NCBI RefSeq assembly: GCF_900107035.1
Contig: NZ_FNOJ01000001.1
Span: 124,001-188,000, forward strand
Reading direction: 5' to 3'
Origin: Alicyclobacillus hesperidum
GTDB lineage: Bacteria; Bacillota; Bacilli; Alicyclobacillales; Alicyclobacillaceae
Length of the DNA stretch: 64,000 nucleotides
The position numbers were made by a program, and so were the translations under genes. Shown here piece by piece: positions 26,023 to 34,687 of this stretch. The notes beneath the pieces were generated by a model. The model was not told where the DNA came from and did no database searches. It saw nothing but the letters and a program-made list of their open reading frames with translations. Numbering within the stretch: position 1 is the first letter of the stretch; each line of letters begins with the position of its first letter.

Positions 26023-27636
26023 TCACCAGAAGGCGATGTTCAAGCCAACCAAGATGACAAAGACGATCCCGGCTAGATATCCAGGCCGTTTATACCAAGG
26101 ATAGCCGCTGTAGTCCGGTCGTTTGCTCAGACCATAGACAAGCCCCTGAAGTTCTTCGAGCGGACGGCGTTTCGTGAACAAACTGACCAATACCGTGACA
26201 GCAACCGTAATAAACCAGGCCCACCAAGCGCGCCAGAAGTTCCCAGCATCTGGACTCGTGAACATATTGGCTGGAAGCAAAAAGTACATTAAAAACGCAC
26301 TGGCAATACCGCAAATGAGCCCCCAAAAACCACCCCAAGGCGTCGTCCGCTTCCAGAACATGCCGAGCAGGAATGTACCAAACAGCGGAGCATTGAAAAA
26401 CGAAAACAGCGTTTGCATGTAGTCCATGACGCTTGGGAAACCGGCTGCGAAATACGCGGTGCCAATGCTGATGATAACGCCGACGACCACAGCCCAGCGA
26501 CCCATATTAACGTAATGCTTATCACTTGCGTCCTTTCGAATATACGCCTGATAAATGTCGTAGGTCCAGACGGTTGTAAACGCTGTGACGTTACCGGCCA
26601 TACCGCTCATGAAGCTTGCGAGCATCGCCGTAAGCCCAAGCCCGAGCATACCTGGCGGGTAATACTTGGCAATGAGCAAGGGCAGTGCCAGGTTATAACT
26701 CATGTTCGGCGAATGCCCGATTTTCGGGAAAATGGCCAATGCGATGAGGCCTGGAATAATCACCAAAATCGGGACAATCATCTTGAAAAACGCCGCATAG
26801 ATAGGCGTGTTTTGCGCCGCCCGCAAATCCTTGGCCGCCAGTGTTCGCTGTACGACTAGGAAGTCTGTCGTCCAATAACCGAACGAAAGCACGAAGCCAA
26901 GGCCAAGTACCACTCCGAGCCAGCCAATGCCCATTGGGTTGTGTGACGGGTTTCCGAGATTTTGCCAAAGGTGGCCGAACCCTTGTGGCAGACGAGCCAT
27001 CATTCCGTTCCAGCCGCCGAGACTGTGCATACCAATCAGCGGGATCGGCAAAAGGCCAGCCCAAATTAAGAAAAACTGAACGACCTCGTTAAATATCGAA
27101 GACGTGAGACCGCCGAGGCCGACGTAGACCAAGACGACGACAGCCGAGATCAAAATACTCGTTGTGAATGACCAGCCAATGAGGATTTGGAAAATCAGCG
27201 CCATCGAGTACAAGCTGATACCCGATGTTAGAACCGTCATGACCGCAAACGCGATGGCGTTGACCGCTCTCGTTGCTTCGTTATAACGCAACTTCAAGTA
27301 CTCAGGTACAGAACGAACCTTTGAAACGTAGTAGAACGGCATCATGTAAATGCCGAGAAACAGCATCGCTGGAATTGCACCAATCCAGTAAAAATGCGTC
27401 GTGAGCATACCGTACTCGGCACCACTCGCAGTCATGCCCATGATCTCAAGGGCGCCAAGGTTTGCGGAGAGGAATGCCAAACCGGTGATCCAAGCCGGAA
27501 TGGACCGACCTGAAAGGAAGAAGTCCTCACCGGTCCGAACGCGGCTGCGCAACACGAAGCCCACACCGATCACGAATACGAAGTACAGAGCGATAATGAT
27601 ATAGTCTACAGCGTTTGCATGGAATAGCGCATGCAA
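26023..27636 (-). CDS. Sodium:solute symporter (SSS family, SGLT-like)
   Basis: 537 residues, about 14 transmembrane helices. Family features: GEDFFLSGRSIPAW, the NLGALEIMGMTASGAEYG segment of helix 2, SVPEYLKLRYN, the GLGGLTSSIFNEVVQ region and YGLADRF-free but conserved SGMAGNVTAFTTVWTYDIYQ. The sequence resembles sugar (galactose/glucose-type) carriers more than proline or pantothenate carriers, but the solute is not certain. TTG start at 27636 with AGGAGGTG at 10 nt. Cotranscribed with the following small membrane protein. Confidence 0.88.
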   Translation of the reverse strand: MHALFHANAVDYIIIALYFVFVIGVGFVLRSRVRTGEDFFLSGRSIPAWITGLAFLSANLGALEIMGMTASGAEYGMLTTHFYWIGAIPAMLFLGIYMMPFYYVSKVRSVPEYLKLRYNEATRAVNAIAFAVMTVLTSGISLYSMALIFQILIGWSFTTSILISAVVVLVYVGLGGLTSSIFNEVVQFFLIWAGLLPIPLIGMHSLGGWNGMMARLPQGFGHLWQNLGNPSHNPMGIGWLGVVLGLGFVLSFGYWTTDFLVVQRTLAAKDLRAAQNTPIYAAFFKMIVPILVIIPGLIALAIFPKIGHSPNMSYNLALPLLIAKYYPPGMLGLGLTAMLASFMSGMAGNVTAFTTVWTYDIYQAYIRKDASDKHYVNMGRWAVVVGVIISIGTAYFAAGFPSVMDYMQTLFSFFNAPLFGTFLLGMFWKRTTPWGGFWGLICGIASAFLMYFLLPANMFTSPDAGNFWRAWWAWFITVAVTVLVSLFTKRRPLEELQGLVYGLSKRPDYSGYPWYKRPGYLAGIVFVILVGLNIAFW

Positions 27637-27757
27637 CGAACGTACACCTCCTCAAATATGTATTCCCGTATGCGCTGTCACGGGATTTTCACCTTATGCA
27701 TAGCCAAAAGCGTGACTATGAAGCTGAATGTCACCGTTTTGTCTGCATCCCCCCTCG

Positions 27758-28624
27758 CTAGATACCTTTTCCGGTTACCATTTGCATTGCTCGCCACATC
27801 GATACCCCTCCGACTCCGCCGACAACAGCGACAACCAGTACCAGACCCAAATTGATGGCATCTAAATTGTGCACATGTACACCTGTATTGATGCTCCATT
27901 CAGCTAGAGAAGGAACGATAAGAGCCAAGCCCCCTGCGACAACAAATAGAAGTCCTCCATAAAAGAGCGTATTGCCAGACACGTAACGACCAATGAACGC
28001 TTTGCCGGCCGCTGAAATCTGTCGTCGCTGGAGCCACCATCCAAAAAGAGCACCAATGGTCATTTGCATGAACAACGTACCAATGCCAAACAATACACCT
28101 GGCACGAAGCCTAGCCACGCAGAAGGCATGGTCGGCGCGATCACCGTGTACAAAATGGTCGCAAATGCCCCTGTTCCCCATCCCGCAATCATGCCATGAA
28201 CAAACGCTAAACGCAGTGGGACGGGTGCATCCATCCCCCCAGCATGCGACGCATGCGGTAGCCATTTGTCAACCCATGGTATCAAGTGGATCGAGTGACC
28301 GCGCATCAGAATATACCAACCAGAACACGCCATGACAAGTCCTACAATGATATAGACAATATTTTCGACATATCCATGCATAAGAAACCCAGCTAATGCA
28401 AAATATGATAATTCAGAACCGATAGCCCTTTGCAGCGTAAAGCCAAGAGAAAAGAAGAAACCTGCCAACATACCGCCTTTACTGCTGTAGCTACCGATGG
28501 AATAGCTGAACGTAATGGGCCAAGTATGCTCATCTGGAGTGATTCCGTGGATGACGCCAAGCAAGCAGGCCGTAATCAGTCCAATTGCGAGCGACAGATG
28601 TTGCGGATTCCATAAGTTTATCAA
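27758..28624 (-). CDS. Predicted metal permease (NicO/NiCoT-like)
   Basis: 288 residues, seven to eight transmembrane helices. LGVIHGITPDEHTWPI in the first helix pair has the His-x4-Asp-x-His spacing that binds metal in nickel/cobalt permeases; a His-rich cytoplasmic or external loop (RGHSIHLIPW ... PHASHAGGMD) follows in the middle. The TTG start at 28624 overlaps the stop of the Fur-family gene (TTGA) and has GGAGGAG 5 nt upstream, which shows tight translational coupling. The metal is not known; nickel, cobalt or zinc are all possible given the regulator. Confidence 0.75.
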   Translation of the reverse strand: MINLWNPQHLSLAIGLITACLLGVIHGITPDEHTWPITFSYSIGSYSSKGGMLAGFFFSLGFTLQRAIGSELSYFALAGFLMHGYVENIVYIIVGLVMACSGWYILMRGHSIHLIPWVDKWLPHASHAGGMDAPVPLRLAFVHGMIAGWGTGAFATILYTVIAPTMPSAWLGFVPGVLFGIGTLFMQMTIGALFGWWLQRRQISAAGKAFIGRYVSGNTLFYGGLLFVVAGGLALIVPSLAEWSINTGVHVHNLDAINLGLVLVVAVVGGVGGVSMWRAMQMVTGKGI

Positions 28625-29040
28625 TGTTTCTCCTCCTCGCATGAACGACAGCGGCCAAAGAAATCGAGTTTGTGGTACGCCACCGTTCCGATCTTTTGAT
28701 CCACATCCATCGCCTGTTGCGCGTTACACTGAAACAACTCCTTTACTTGATGGCATTGCAAACAGACAAAATGATGATGATGTTGGTTGGGACAAAACGT
28801 ATAATAGATCTCTCCGTCAATAAGGAACGGAGTTGCCAGGCCCACCTTCGTCAGCGCCTCCAACAAGCGATAGACAGTGGTGAGCCCAACCCGCTCGTAG
28901 CGCTCTTTCACGTAATCGTGCAGTTGTGCAGGAGTAAACATGCGCCTTGCGTCGACAAAAGCCATCAAAACGGCCTCGCGTTCCTTAGTTAGCCGAAACT
29001 TATGCTCATGTAGCAACTGTTGGATATCCTTCAAATCCAC
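28621..29040 (-). CDS. Fur-family metalloregulator
   Basis: 139 residues. N-terminal winged helix: FRLTKEREAVLMAF, then VGLTTVYRLLEALTKVGLA is the recognition region. The dimer/metal domain has HHHHFVCLQCHQ and CRSCEEE, giving the two CXXC pairs of the structural zinc site and His ligands for the sensing metal. It is followed by a coupled metal permease and preceded by a perfect 8-1-8 palindrome. Sensed metal (Zn, Ni, Fe or peroxide) cannot be told; the His cluster and the permease suggest Zur or Nur rather than PerR. GTG at 29040 has AAGGTG upstream; an in-frame GTG three codons earlier lacks one. Confidence 0.88.
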   Translation of the reverse strand: MDLKDIQQLLHEHKFRLTKEREAVLMAFVDARRMFTPAQLHDYVKERYERVGLTTVYRLLEALTKVGLATPFLIDGEIYYTFCPNQHHHHFVCLQCHQVKELFQCNAQQAMDVDQKIGTVAYHKLDFFGRCRSCEEEKH

Positions 29041-29055
29041 CAAAATCACACCTTA

Positions 29056-29072
29056 TAGAAAATCATTTTCTA
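29056..29072. promoter_or_regulatory. Fur/Zur-type operator
   Basis: TAGAAAATCATTTTCTA is a perfect palindrome of 8-bp arms around one base, containing the 7-1-7 layout of Fur-family boxes. It is 16 bp upstream of the Fur-family start, so autoregulation of the regulator-permease operon is likely. Confidence 0.75.
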
Positions 29073-29133
29073 CAACGGATTATGCTCCGCCTCTGACGAA
29101 AATGTCAACAGGCCAATCTAGCATTGGATCTCA

Positions 29134-29162
29134 TTGACTCCTGTCGAATCTTGTTGGATAAT
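29134..29162 (+). promoter_or_regulatory. Promoter of the riboswitch-controlled chemoreceptor
   Basis: TTGACT (29134-29139) and GATAAT (29157-29162) with a 17-bp spacer; transcription would start about 25 nt before the riboswitch aptamer. Confidence 0.7.
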
Positions 29163-29193
29163 GTGCCAGGCTATGAAAATCGGGCTCCAAGAT

Positions 29194-29286
29194 GTGCCCG
29201 ATTGCAAGGCAAACCAGCGGAAACGCTGGGGCGCAAAGCCACGGGTCTACGGATTCTACCTTCGGATCTAAGATGGCCGGGCTGCC
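29194..29286 (+). promoter_or_regulatory. c-di-GMP-I (GEMM-I) riboswitch aptamer
   Basis: The GEMM-I blocks appear in order: TTGCAAGGCAAACC, a GNRA-capped stem AGCGGAAACGCT, then GGGGCGCAAAGCCACGGGTC, and the second arm ending GATGGCCGGGCTGCC. GTGCCCG at the 5' side pairs with CGGGC at the 3' side for P1. It lies about 150 nt upstream of a chemoreceptor gene in the same orientation, followed by a terminator. Confidence 0.92.
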
Positions 29287-29328
29287 AAGCCGTCAGCTGA
29301 GCACTGAAATCGGCAGGTATCACACCAA

Positions 29329-29374
29329 GGCAGCCTTCTGTGAAGATCCAGAAGGCTGTCTGTTTGTGTTTACC
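29329..29374 (+). terminator. Expression-platform terminator of the c-di-GMP riboswitch
   Basis: GCAGCCTTCTG pairs with CAGAAGGCTG, followed by TCTGTTTGTGTTT. The left arm GGCAGCC (29329-29335) is also the exact complement of GGCTGCC (29280-29286) at the 3' edge of the aptamer, so terminator and antiterminator exclude each other and the switch is very likely transcriptional. Confidence 0.85.
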
Positions 29375-29433
29375 ATTCTGCACAGTGCCAAATGTCTTGA
29401 TGAAACAGACTTTCGCAACAGGAGGTCACACCA

Positions 29434-31422
29434 ATGGAGAACCAAATGGTGGCATCGGCACAAGTAGTTAAGCGAGGGTGGACTATTGGACTAAAGCTAC
29501 TGACAATTAGCCTGGCCCTATTGATCGTTCCGTCCCTCGTCATCGGGTTCACGTCGTTTGCCACTGCCAAAAGCAACTTTTCATCTCAGTTGGACAACCA
29601 CGATATGACGAGTGTGAAAGTGTTCAACCAGGATGTAAACACGTTCATCTCACAGCGTGAGCAAACCTTGACTTATCTCGCTAAGTTATTAAACAGCACC
29701 ACCTTGAACGAGTCTTCCACACTCCCTGCATTAGCGGGTGCATCCCAATCGTATACCGACTTTCTTCACGTCTACGTAGGAACAAACACAGGCGCGTTCT
29801 ACGTAAGTCCGGCCGCCAAGATGCCGGCTGGCTACGATCCCCGTAAACGCTCTTGGTACCAAGCGGCCATGACAAGCCCCACACCGATTGTCACACCACC
29901 TTACGTCGACGCCATAACAAAACAGTTGACAGTGACCATTGCTGAACGCTTGGCCAACAGGCGTGGGGTTGTCGGTGCAGACATTTCCTTGAAGACGTTT
30001 GATCGTCTTGTCAATCAAGTTCCACTTGGCAACAGCGGTTATTTGGGGCTGATGGACGGACAATCGAACGTCATCGCCATGCACGGCTTGGCCCCAGGTT
30101 CAAGCCTCCATCTCGCTACACTAAATCAGATGTACCAACACGACAGTGGTATTTTTAGCGTGGCCGTTAAAGGTGCGAGTTACCGATTCACATATGTAAC
30201 CAACGCAGCGACTGGTTGGAAGGTCATCGGCATTTTGCCAACGTCGTCCTACATGCGTGCCGTGCATCCCATCTTGGTCATTACGCTGATTGTGCTTGGT
30301 ATCTCACTCATCTTCGGTTTTCTCGCGATTTGGTATTTGGTTCGGTCGATCACGCGACCTCTGCACGCACTGGTCGAATTCGCAGAACGTGTGGGTCGCG
30401 GGGATTTAACTACAGATGTGGTAATCAAGACGCGAGATGAACTAGGTGTCCTGGGAGGCGCATGTAATCACATGCTACACTCCCTACGCGATATCATCCG
30501 CCGGGTCGAGATGAATGCGGAGCAAGTTGCGGCATCGTCCGAACAACTGACGGCAAGTGCAGAAGAAAATACCCGCGCAACTGAACAAATTACAAATGTG
30601 GTCAGCGAACTTGCGGCAAGCGTTATGGAGCAGTCGGAGCGTGCCAAGCGCGATCGCGAACGAGTGGATTCCCTGGCGAGTAACATTGAAGAGGTTGCGA
30701 AAAGTGCCAGTGTCGTCGCCCAGGTGGCAGAAGCAACGGCTGAAGAAGCCGACCGCGGATCCAGCAGTGCAGAAAGCGCTGTGCATCAGATGGAAGTGTT
30801 GGGCCACTCGTTTACTGGATTATCGACGTCGATTCAGGAACTCACGGGATACTCGGGACAAATTCACAGCATCATTGCGGTCATTCAATCGATCGCGACG
30901 CAAACCAATTTGCTTGCCTTGAATGCTGCAATTGAGGCGGCTCGAGCCGGTGAGAGCGGACGTGGATTTGCGGTCGTGGCGGAGGAAATTCGCAAATTGG
31001 CGGATCAGTCCTCATCGTCGGCCAATGAAATTCAAGAGTTGATTGAGTCGATGCAGGCACGGATGGAAGAAGCCTCCGCCTCGATGGAAGCGAGCCAGCA
31101 AGATGTGCAACATGGTATTGAAGCCGTCAATCACGCGGGTGAACTGTTTGCCAACATTCGAGCGGGTGTCGTCGCCCTGGCAGAAGAGATTCGCAGCGTC
31201 ACGTCCGCCTCACAGGCGATGGCGGCAAGTGCCGATTCTCTGCGCGAATTTATCGCACAAGTCGAATCCGCAACGGTGGAAACGTCGGCTGGGATGCAAA
31301 CCGTCTCTGCGTCGACCGAGGAACAACTCGCGTCCATGGAGGAGATTTCGGCTTCGGCCGCTTCCCTCGCGGAATTGGCGGAACAGATGCAAGCCGCCTT
31401 ACAACAATTCTCGCTTCGCTAA
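29434..31422 (+). CDS. Methyl-accepting chemotaxis protein (dCache sensor)
   Basis: 662 residues. Helix 1 about 17-40, an extracellular sensor of about 230 residues with dCache features ([20 protein letters not shown] then [10 protein letters not shown], and [12 protein letters not shown]), helix 2 about 272-300, HAMP about 302-355 ([20 protein letters not shown]), then a long cytoplasmic signalling domain whose tip is [19 protein letters not shown] followed by [17 protein letters not shown]. Gln/Glu pairs for methylation flank the tip. AGGAGG precedes the ATG. Expression is under a c-di-GMP-I riboswitch. The ligand is unknown; the DPRKRSWY motif is common in amino-acid or carboxylate-binding dCache sensors. 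Confidence 0.95.
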   Translation: MENQMVASAQVVKRGWTIGLKLLTISLALLIVPSLVIGFTSFATAKSNFSSQLDNHDMTSVKVFNQDVNTFISQREQTLTYLAKLLNSTTLNESSTLPALAGASQSYTDFLHVYVGTNTGAFYVSPAAKMPAGYDPRKRSWYQAAMTSPTPIVTPPYVDAITKQLTVTIAERLANRRGVVGADISLKTFDRLVNQVPLGNSGYLGLMDGQSNVIAMHGLAPGSSLHLATLNQMYQHDSGIFSVAVKGASYRFTYVTNAATGWKVIGILPTSSYMRAVHPILVITLIVLGISLIFGFLAIWYLVRSITRPLHALVEFAERVGRGDLTTDVVIKTRDELGVLGGACNHMLHSLRDIIRRVEMNAEQVAASSEQLTASAEENTRATEQITNVVSELAASVMEQSERAKRDRERVDSLASNIEEVAKSASVVAQVAEATAEEADRGSSSAESAVHQMEVLGHSFTGLSTSIQELTGYSGQIHSIIAVIQSIATQTNLLALNAAIEAARAGESGRGFAVVAEEIRKLADQSSSSANEIQELIESMQARMEEASASMEASQQDVQHGIEAVNHAGELFANIRAGVVALAEEIRSVTSASQAMAASADSLREFIAQVESATVETSAGMQTVSASTEEQLASMEEISASAASLAELAEQMQAALQQFSLR

Positions 31423-31437
31423 TCATTTCATTTATGC

Positions 31438-31475
31438 AACGAGCCAGCCGGCAACATGCCCGGCTGGCTCGTTTG
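31438..31475. terminator. Terminator between the chemoreceptor and an aldo/keto reductase
   Basis: AACGAGCCAGCCGG (31438-31451) pairs with CCGGCTGGCTCGTT (31460-31473), with TTTGT after it on the plus strand. It also serves the convergent reductase gene, ending 3 bp before that gene's stop codon. Confidence 0.88.
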
Positions 31476-31478
31476 TAC

Positions 31479-32396
31479 TTACGGAAGGATATTCCCCGCC
31501 GCGCGATAAATATCGTACCACTCTTCGCGAGTAAGCCGAATCTCGCTAGCTTTGCACGAGTCGCGCAGGCGGCCAATATTCATGGTACCAATGACTGGTT
31601 GCATATTTGCAGGATGTCGCAACAACCATGCGATGGCAATGGTTGTATTCGATACATCATAGCGATCCGCAATTTCATCTATTTTCTGATTGAGCTCCTT
31701 GAATTTGTCGTTGTTCAGAAAGACGCCTTCAAAAAATCCATATTGGAACGGCGACCAAGGTTGAATGGTGATGTCGTGTAAGCGGCAGTAATCGAGCACA
31801 CTACCGTCGCGATCGATGGCCGATTCGTTCTCCATATTCACATTGATACCGTTCGAAATCATGGTCGCGTTGGTAATGCTCAGTTGAAGCTGATTGGCCA
31901 CGAGCGGTTGACGAACATAGCGCTTGAGCAACTCGATTTGCATCGGTTTTTGATTCGATACACCAAAGTGGCGTACCTTTCCCGACGATTCCAGGATGTC
32001 GAACGCCTCCGCGACTTCCTCCGGCTCGACCAGTGCGTCTGGCCTATGTAAAAGCAACACGTCTAGATAATCCGTTTTCAACCGACGCAAGCTGCCATTA
32101 ACGGCCTCTAAAATGTGTTCTTTGGAGAAGTCAAACATGCCTTTGCGAATGCCACATTTGGACTGTAAGATAACGCTTTCGCGAACATCGTCAGTCATGT
32201 GCACGGCTTCCGCAAAAATGGATTCGCACTCGCCGCCTCCGTAAATGTCGGCGTGATCGAAAAAGTTTGCGCCCTCTTCTAATGCGGCCTGCACAAACCT
32301 TTCGGCCTCCAACTTGCTCAGCGAATGAATACGCATACATCCAACGGCGACGACCGGCACTTCAAGCGCGCTGGTACCCAGTTTGATGGTTCTCAC
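31479..32396 (-). CDS. Aldo/keto reductase (YdhF-like)
   Basis: 305 residues, AKR TIM barrel. Seen: ANFFDHADIYGGGECE (Asp and Tyr of the tetrad), the Lys in VILQSKCGIRKG, the His in LDVLLLHRPDALVEPEEV, and PVIGTMNIGRLRDSCKA at the NADPH end. It resembles E. coli YdhF. AGGAGGAG precedes the GTG start. Monocistronic, substrate unknown. It is not a close duplicate of the other aldo/keto reductase at 21.5 kb. Confidence 0.9.
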   Translation of the reverse strand: MRTIKLGTSALEVPVVAVGCMRIHSLSKLEAERFVQAALEEGANFFDHADIYGGGECESIFAEAVHMTDDVRESVILQSKCGIRKGMFDFSKEHILEAVNGSLRRLKTDYLDVLLLHRPDALVEPEEVAEAFDILESSGKVRHFGVSNQKPMQIELLKRYVRQPLVANQLQLSITNATMISNGINVNMENESAIDRDGSVLDYCRLHDITIQPWSPFQYGFFEGVFLNNDKFKELNQKIDEIADRYDVSNTTIAIAWLLRHPANMQPVIGTMNIGRLRDSCKASEIRLTREEWYDIYRAAGNILP

Positions 32397-32586
32397 GGAC
32401 TCTCCTCCTCATATCGACACAGCCTTTTCAAGGCAAGCGCACGAATTGCGCTAGGACGACGGCTTCTAGTCCATTGTGACACAGTTACCAAAGCTGCTCA
32501 ACCGGGCACTTCCCGTTTCTCATTTTCGACTTGACAGGATACAATGGAGCGTGTGAACGTTCGGAAGTTTGGAAGGAGCAACGGAC

Positions 32587-32781
32587 ATGAGCGACATACA
32601 ATATGTGATCAGCGTGATCGTCTATGAAGATGGACACTGCGACGTCATGTGGGACTCGTCGGTACCGATGGAGCACTGTTATGAGGCTTTAAAGCAAGTC
32701 ACCGACGACATGGCGGGATCGATCGCGCCAAAACCGCCTACGCCGCCAAAGCAATCCCCGAAAATCACACGTCTGAAATAA
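32587..32781 (+). CDS. Small protein of unknown function
   Basis: 64 residues. AAGGAG stands 9 nt before the ATG at 32587. The first 45 residues alternate hydrophobic and polar positions (SDIQYVISVIVYEDGHCDVM) in a pattern of short beta strands, followed by a Pro/Lys-rich tail (APKPPTPPKQ). No family recognised. It converges with the diguanylate cyclase gene. Coding status rests on the good ribosome site and composition. Confidence 0.6.
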   Translation: MSDIQYVISVIVYEDGHCDVMWDSSVPMEHCYEALKQVTDDMAGSIAPKPPTPPKQSPKITRLK

Positions 32782-32835
32782 AAAAAGCGGACGCCGAGCT
32801 TCTGCTGACGTGATTGGCACGGGCACGGCGTTCGT

Positions 32836-33921
32836 TTATGGAGAGGCGATACAGACCCGATTTCTCCCTCGCTTTTTGGCCGTGTAGAGCGCGTCGTCGG
32901 CAAGTTGTAAAAACGCGGATGTGTCGACTGTGGATTCCGGCAGGCACGCCACGCCAAGCGAAACCGTGATGTGAATCGATTCCCCATTTGGAAGCAGGAA
33001 GTCTCTGCGTTCAACAGTAGCGCGAATGCGTTCAGCCATCTCTTGCGCCACAATCAGCGTGGAAGCAGGCATAAGCACGGTGAACTCTTCCCCGCCATTT
33101 CGCGAAACAATATCGCGCGAGCCCGTGCACGTTTGCAATACCTCCGCAAGTTGTTGCAGGACGGCATCCCCAGCAGGATGGCCGTATGTGTCATTCACGC
33201 TTTTAAAATGGTCAATGTCAATCGCAAGGATGGACAATGACTCCGTGCCAGTGGCCGCTCGCGCCGCAAGTTCATTAATGACCAAATCGAAGTGACGAGT
33301 ATTGTTAAGCCCGGTCAGGAAATCGACGGATGACATTTGCTCTAGTTCACGTTGGCGCCTGAAATGAGCGAATAGCTGCGTCATCAACCAAGCGCTTCCG
33401 TATCCTGCGGCCAACGAAACGATCCAATACGTGAGAAAAACCCATGCGAGTTGCGTGTGGGTAGGCATCAACCAGACGACCAGCGCCGAAATCTGCGTAA
33501 GTGCATACACATTGACAACAAGCACCCGGATAGCCAATCTGCGCTTGATACGTGCCAGTATGGGTGAAATGGCACTAACTAACAACATATTGAGTGCCGC
33601 AAGGAGTGACGTCTGATTTAAGCCGAAGATGGCGACGCGCCCTATCCCTTCCACCAATCCTGCCACCAGAGACGCTGAGGGTCCTAGAAACAAAGCACAA
33701 GTCACCACGGGCAAGTGTCGCAGATCCAAAATGAGCTTCGAATTCGGAACCGGTAGGGCGTACAGCATGAGCAGAACTCCCATGACTCCCGCAGCCAGAC
33801 CTGTGAGAAGGCGATCCAACGTAGTGGGCAAGCGGCGAGCACGTAGCCGACTATACGGCAAAAAGCCAATCACCATCAATGTAAATACGATACATGCGTT
33901 ACTAAAAAATGTACCGATCAT
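32836..33921 (-). CDS. Membrane diguanylate cyclase (5TM-5TMR_LYT + GGDEF)
   Basis: 361 residues. Residues 1-183 contain about six membrane helices with DLRHLPVVTCALFLGP and LVEGIGRVAIFG, the pattern of the 5TM-5TMR_LYT sensor found in LytS-type and GGDEF proteins. Residues about 197-361 form the GGDEF domain: SSVDFLTGLNNTRHFD, AIDIDHFKSVNDTYGHPAGD, RNGGEEF (active loop 276-280), then SLGVACLPES and ADDALYTAKKRGRNR. It should make c-di-GMP from GTP. The RxxD product-inhibition site before the loop is absent (GSRD instead). GGAGAGA precedes the ATG, which overlaps the stop of a 53-codon ORF (ATGA). Confidence 0.93.
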   Translation of the reverse strand: MIGTFFSNACIVFTLMVIGFLPYSRLRARRLPTTLDRLLTGLAAGVMGVLLMLYALPVPNSKLILDLRHLPVVTCALFLGPSASLVAGLVEGIGRVAIFGLNQTSLLAALNMLLVSAISPILARIKRRLAIRVLVVNVYALTQISALVVWLMPTHTQLAWVFLTYWIVSLAAGYGSAWLMTQLFAHFRRQRELEQMSSVDFLTGLNNTRHFDLVINELAARAATGTESLSILAIDIDHFKSVNDTYGHPAGDAVLQQLAEVLQTCTGSRDIVSRNGGEEFTVLMPASTLIVAQEMAERIRATVERRDFLLPNGESIHITVSLGVACLPESTVDTSAFLQLADDALYTAKKRGRNRVCIASP

Positions 33922-34079
33922 ACCGTCTCTCCAAACGCAAACAAGGTGAACTGAGACAGATCATATTCGACACTTTTCGACCGAAGCCCTGCCAAGATGG
34001 GAGATGCGTCTATTAACCGAGCAGTAATGCTGGTATTTAGGTCCATACCAGCCACTTTGGCGTCAAAGCCTGCCGCCAT
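33918..34079 (-). CDS. Possible 53-residue protein overlapping the diguanylate cyclase start
   Basis: An ATG-to-TGA frame of 53 codons whose TGA shares the sequence ATGA with the cyclase ATG, the usual sign of translational coupling. The protein begins MAAGFDAKVAGMDLN and ends LFAFGETV; it is polar with no membrane segment and matches no family I recognise. The ribosome site of the cyclase lies inside its last codons. Against it: no good Shine-Dalgarno stands before 34079. It could be a leader peptide or small regulator. Below usual ORF-length cutoffs, so easily overlooked. Confidence 0.4.
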   Translation of the reverse strand: MAAGFDAKVAGMDLNTSITARLIDASPILAGLRSKSVEYDLSQFTLFAFGETV

Positions 34080-34502
34080 GGGTAAGAGGTGTGCGTTTCT
34101 TTTTGGTGGTCCATGATCACGGAGCGATCTTCAAAAGAAGATTCGAGCCGATGAGTTACCGTTTGTTCAGAAGGAATTCGGATTCAGCGCTTACGCAATG
34201 CCTGACATATCGTGCACCTGCGTGTAGGACCTTCCACTACTCCCTTTTTGATTGACACAGTTCTTCTCCATCCCCTTACCAATACAATTGTCATACATAA
34301 AAATGACCTTCATGAGTGCAAATCACACTCATTAGGCCATCGAAGTCCTCTTTATAACAAGCTTTCGCCACTTCAAAAGTAGAACTCTGCCTTACCCAAT
34401 CACCAACTACATAAAGTCGCGGAATACGATGATTTTGTGGACTCAAAACAAGTTTCTGTATACGAAGGTTTGCAAATCGTTTGCACGAGGTTTTGAAATA
34501 GC
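34080..34502. other. Stretch without a convincing gene
   Basis: No ORF here has a ribosome site and recognisable product. Seen: a small inverted repeat GATCTTC...GAAGATT (about 34129-34146) and ATGAGTG/CACTCAT (about 34312-34332). The T-rich base composition near 34240-34310 is unlike the flanking genes. It may contain the promoter of the cyclase unit or an unrecognised RNA. Confidence 0.5.
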
Positions 34503-34540
34503 AGAACGCGGTCCCGAAATCCATTCGGCATCCGCGTTCT
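34503..34540 (-). terminator. Stem-loop after the tRNA cluster
   Basis: AGAACGCGG (34503-34511) and CCGCGTTCT (34532-34540) form a perfect 9-bp stem with an inner CCGAA/TTCGG stem, 15 bp beyond tRNA-Cys. Only GCTATTT follows on the minus strand, so termination is likely but not certain. Confidence 0.6.
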
Positions 34541-34555
34541 GATAGGCTTTTCACT

Positions 34556-34629
<74 letters not shown>

Positions 34630-34687
34630 AAAATCGCCATCAGTCGTCCTCGGTTCTCGCCCGCAGTCGGGCTGATGGCGTTTGCCC

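Noticed and set aside
21492-32396. Two aldo/keto reductase genes considered as a recent duplication
   Set aside because: The proteins differ strongly outside the catalytic motifs and belong to different AKR subgroups.
34378-34400. Short similarity to the D-arm side of tRNA-Cys (CTCTGCCTTACC)
   Set aside because: Only about 12 bases and not the 3' part of the tRNA that integration would duplicate; likely chance.
34291-34554. 87-codon frame on the minus strand next to tRNA-Cys
   Set aside because: No ribosome site, runs across a terminator-like hairpin, no domain or codon pattern of a real gene.
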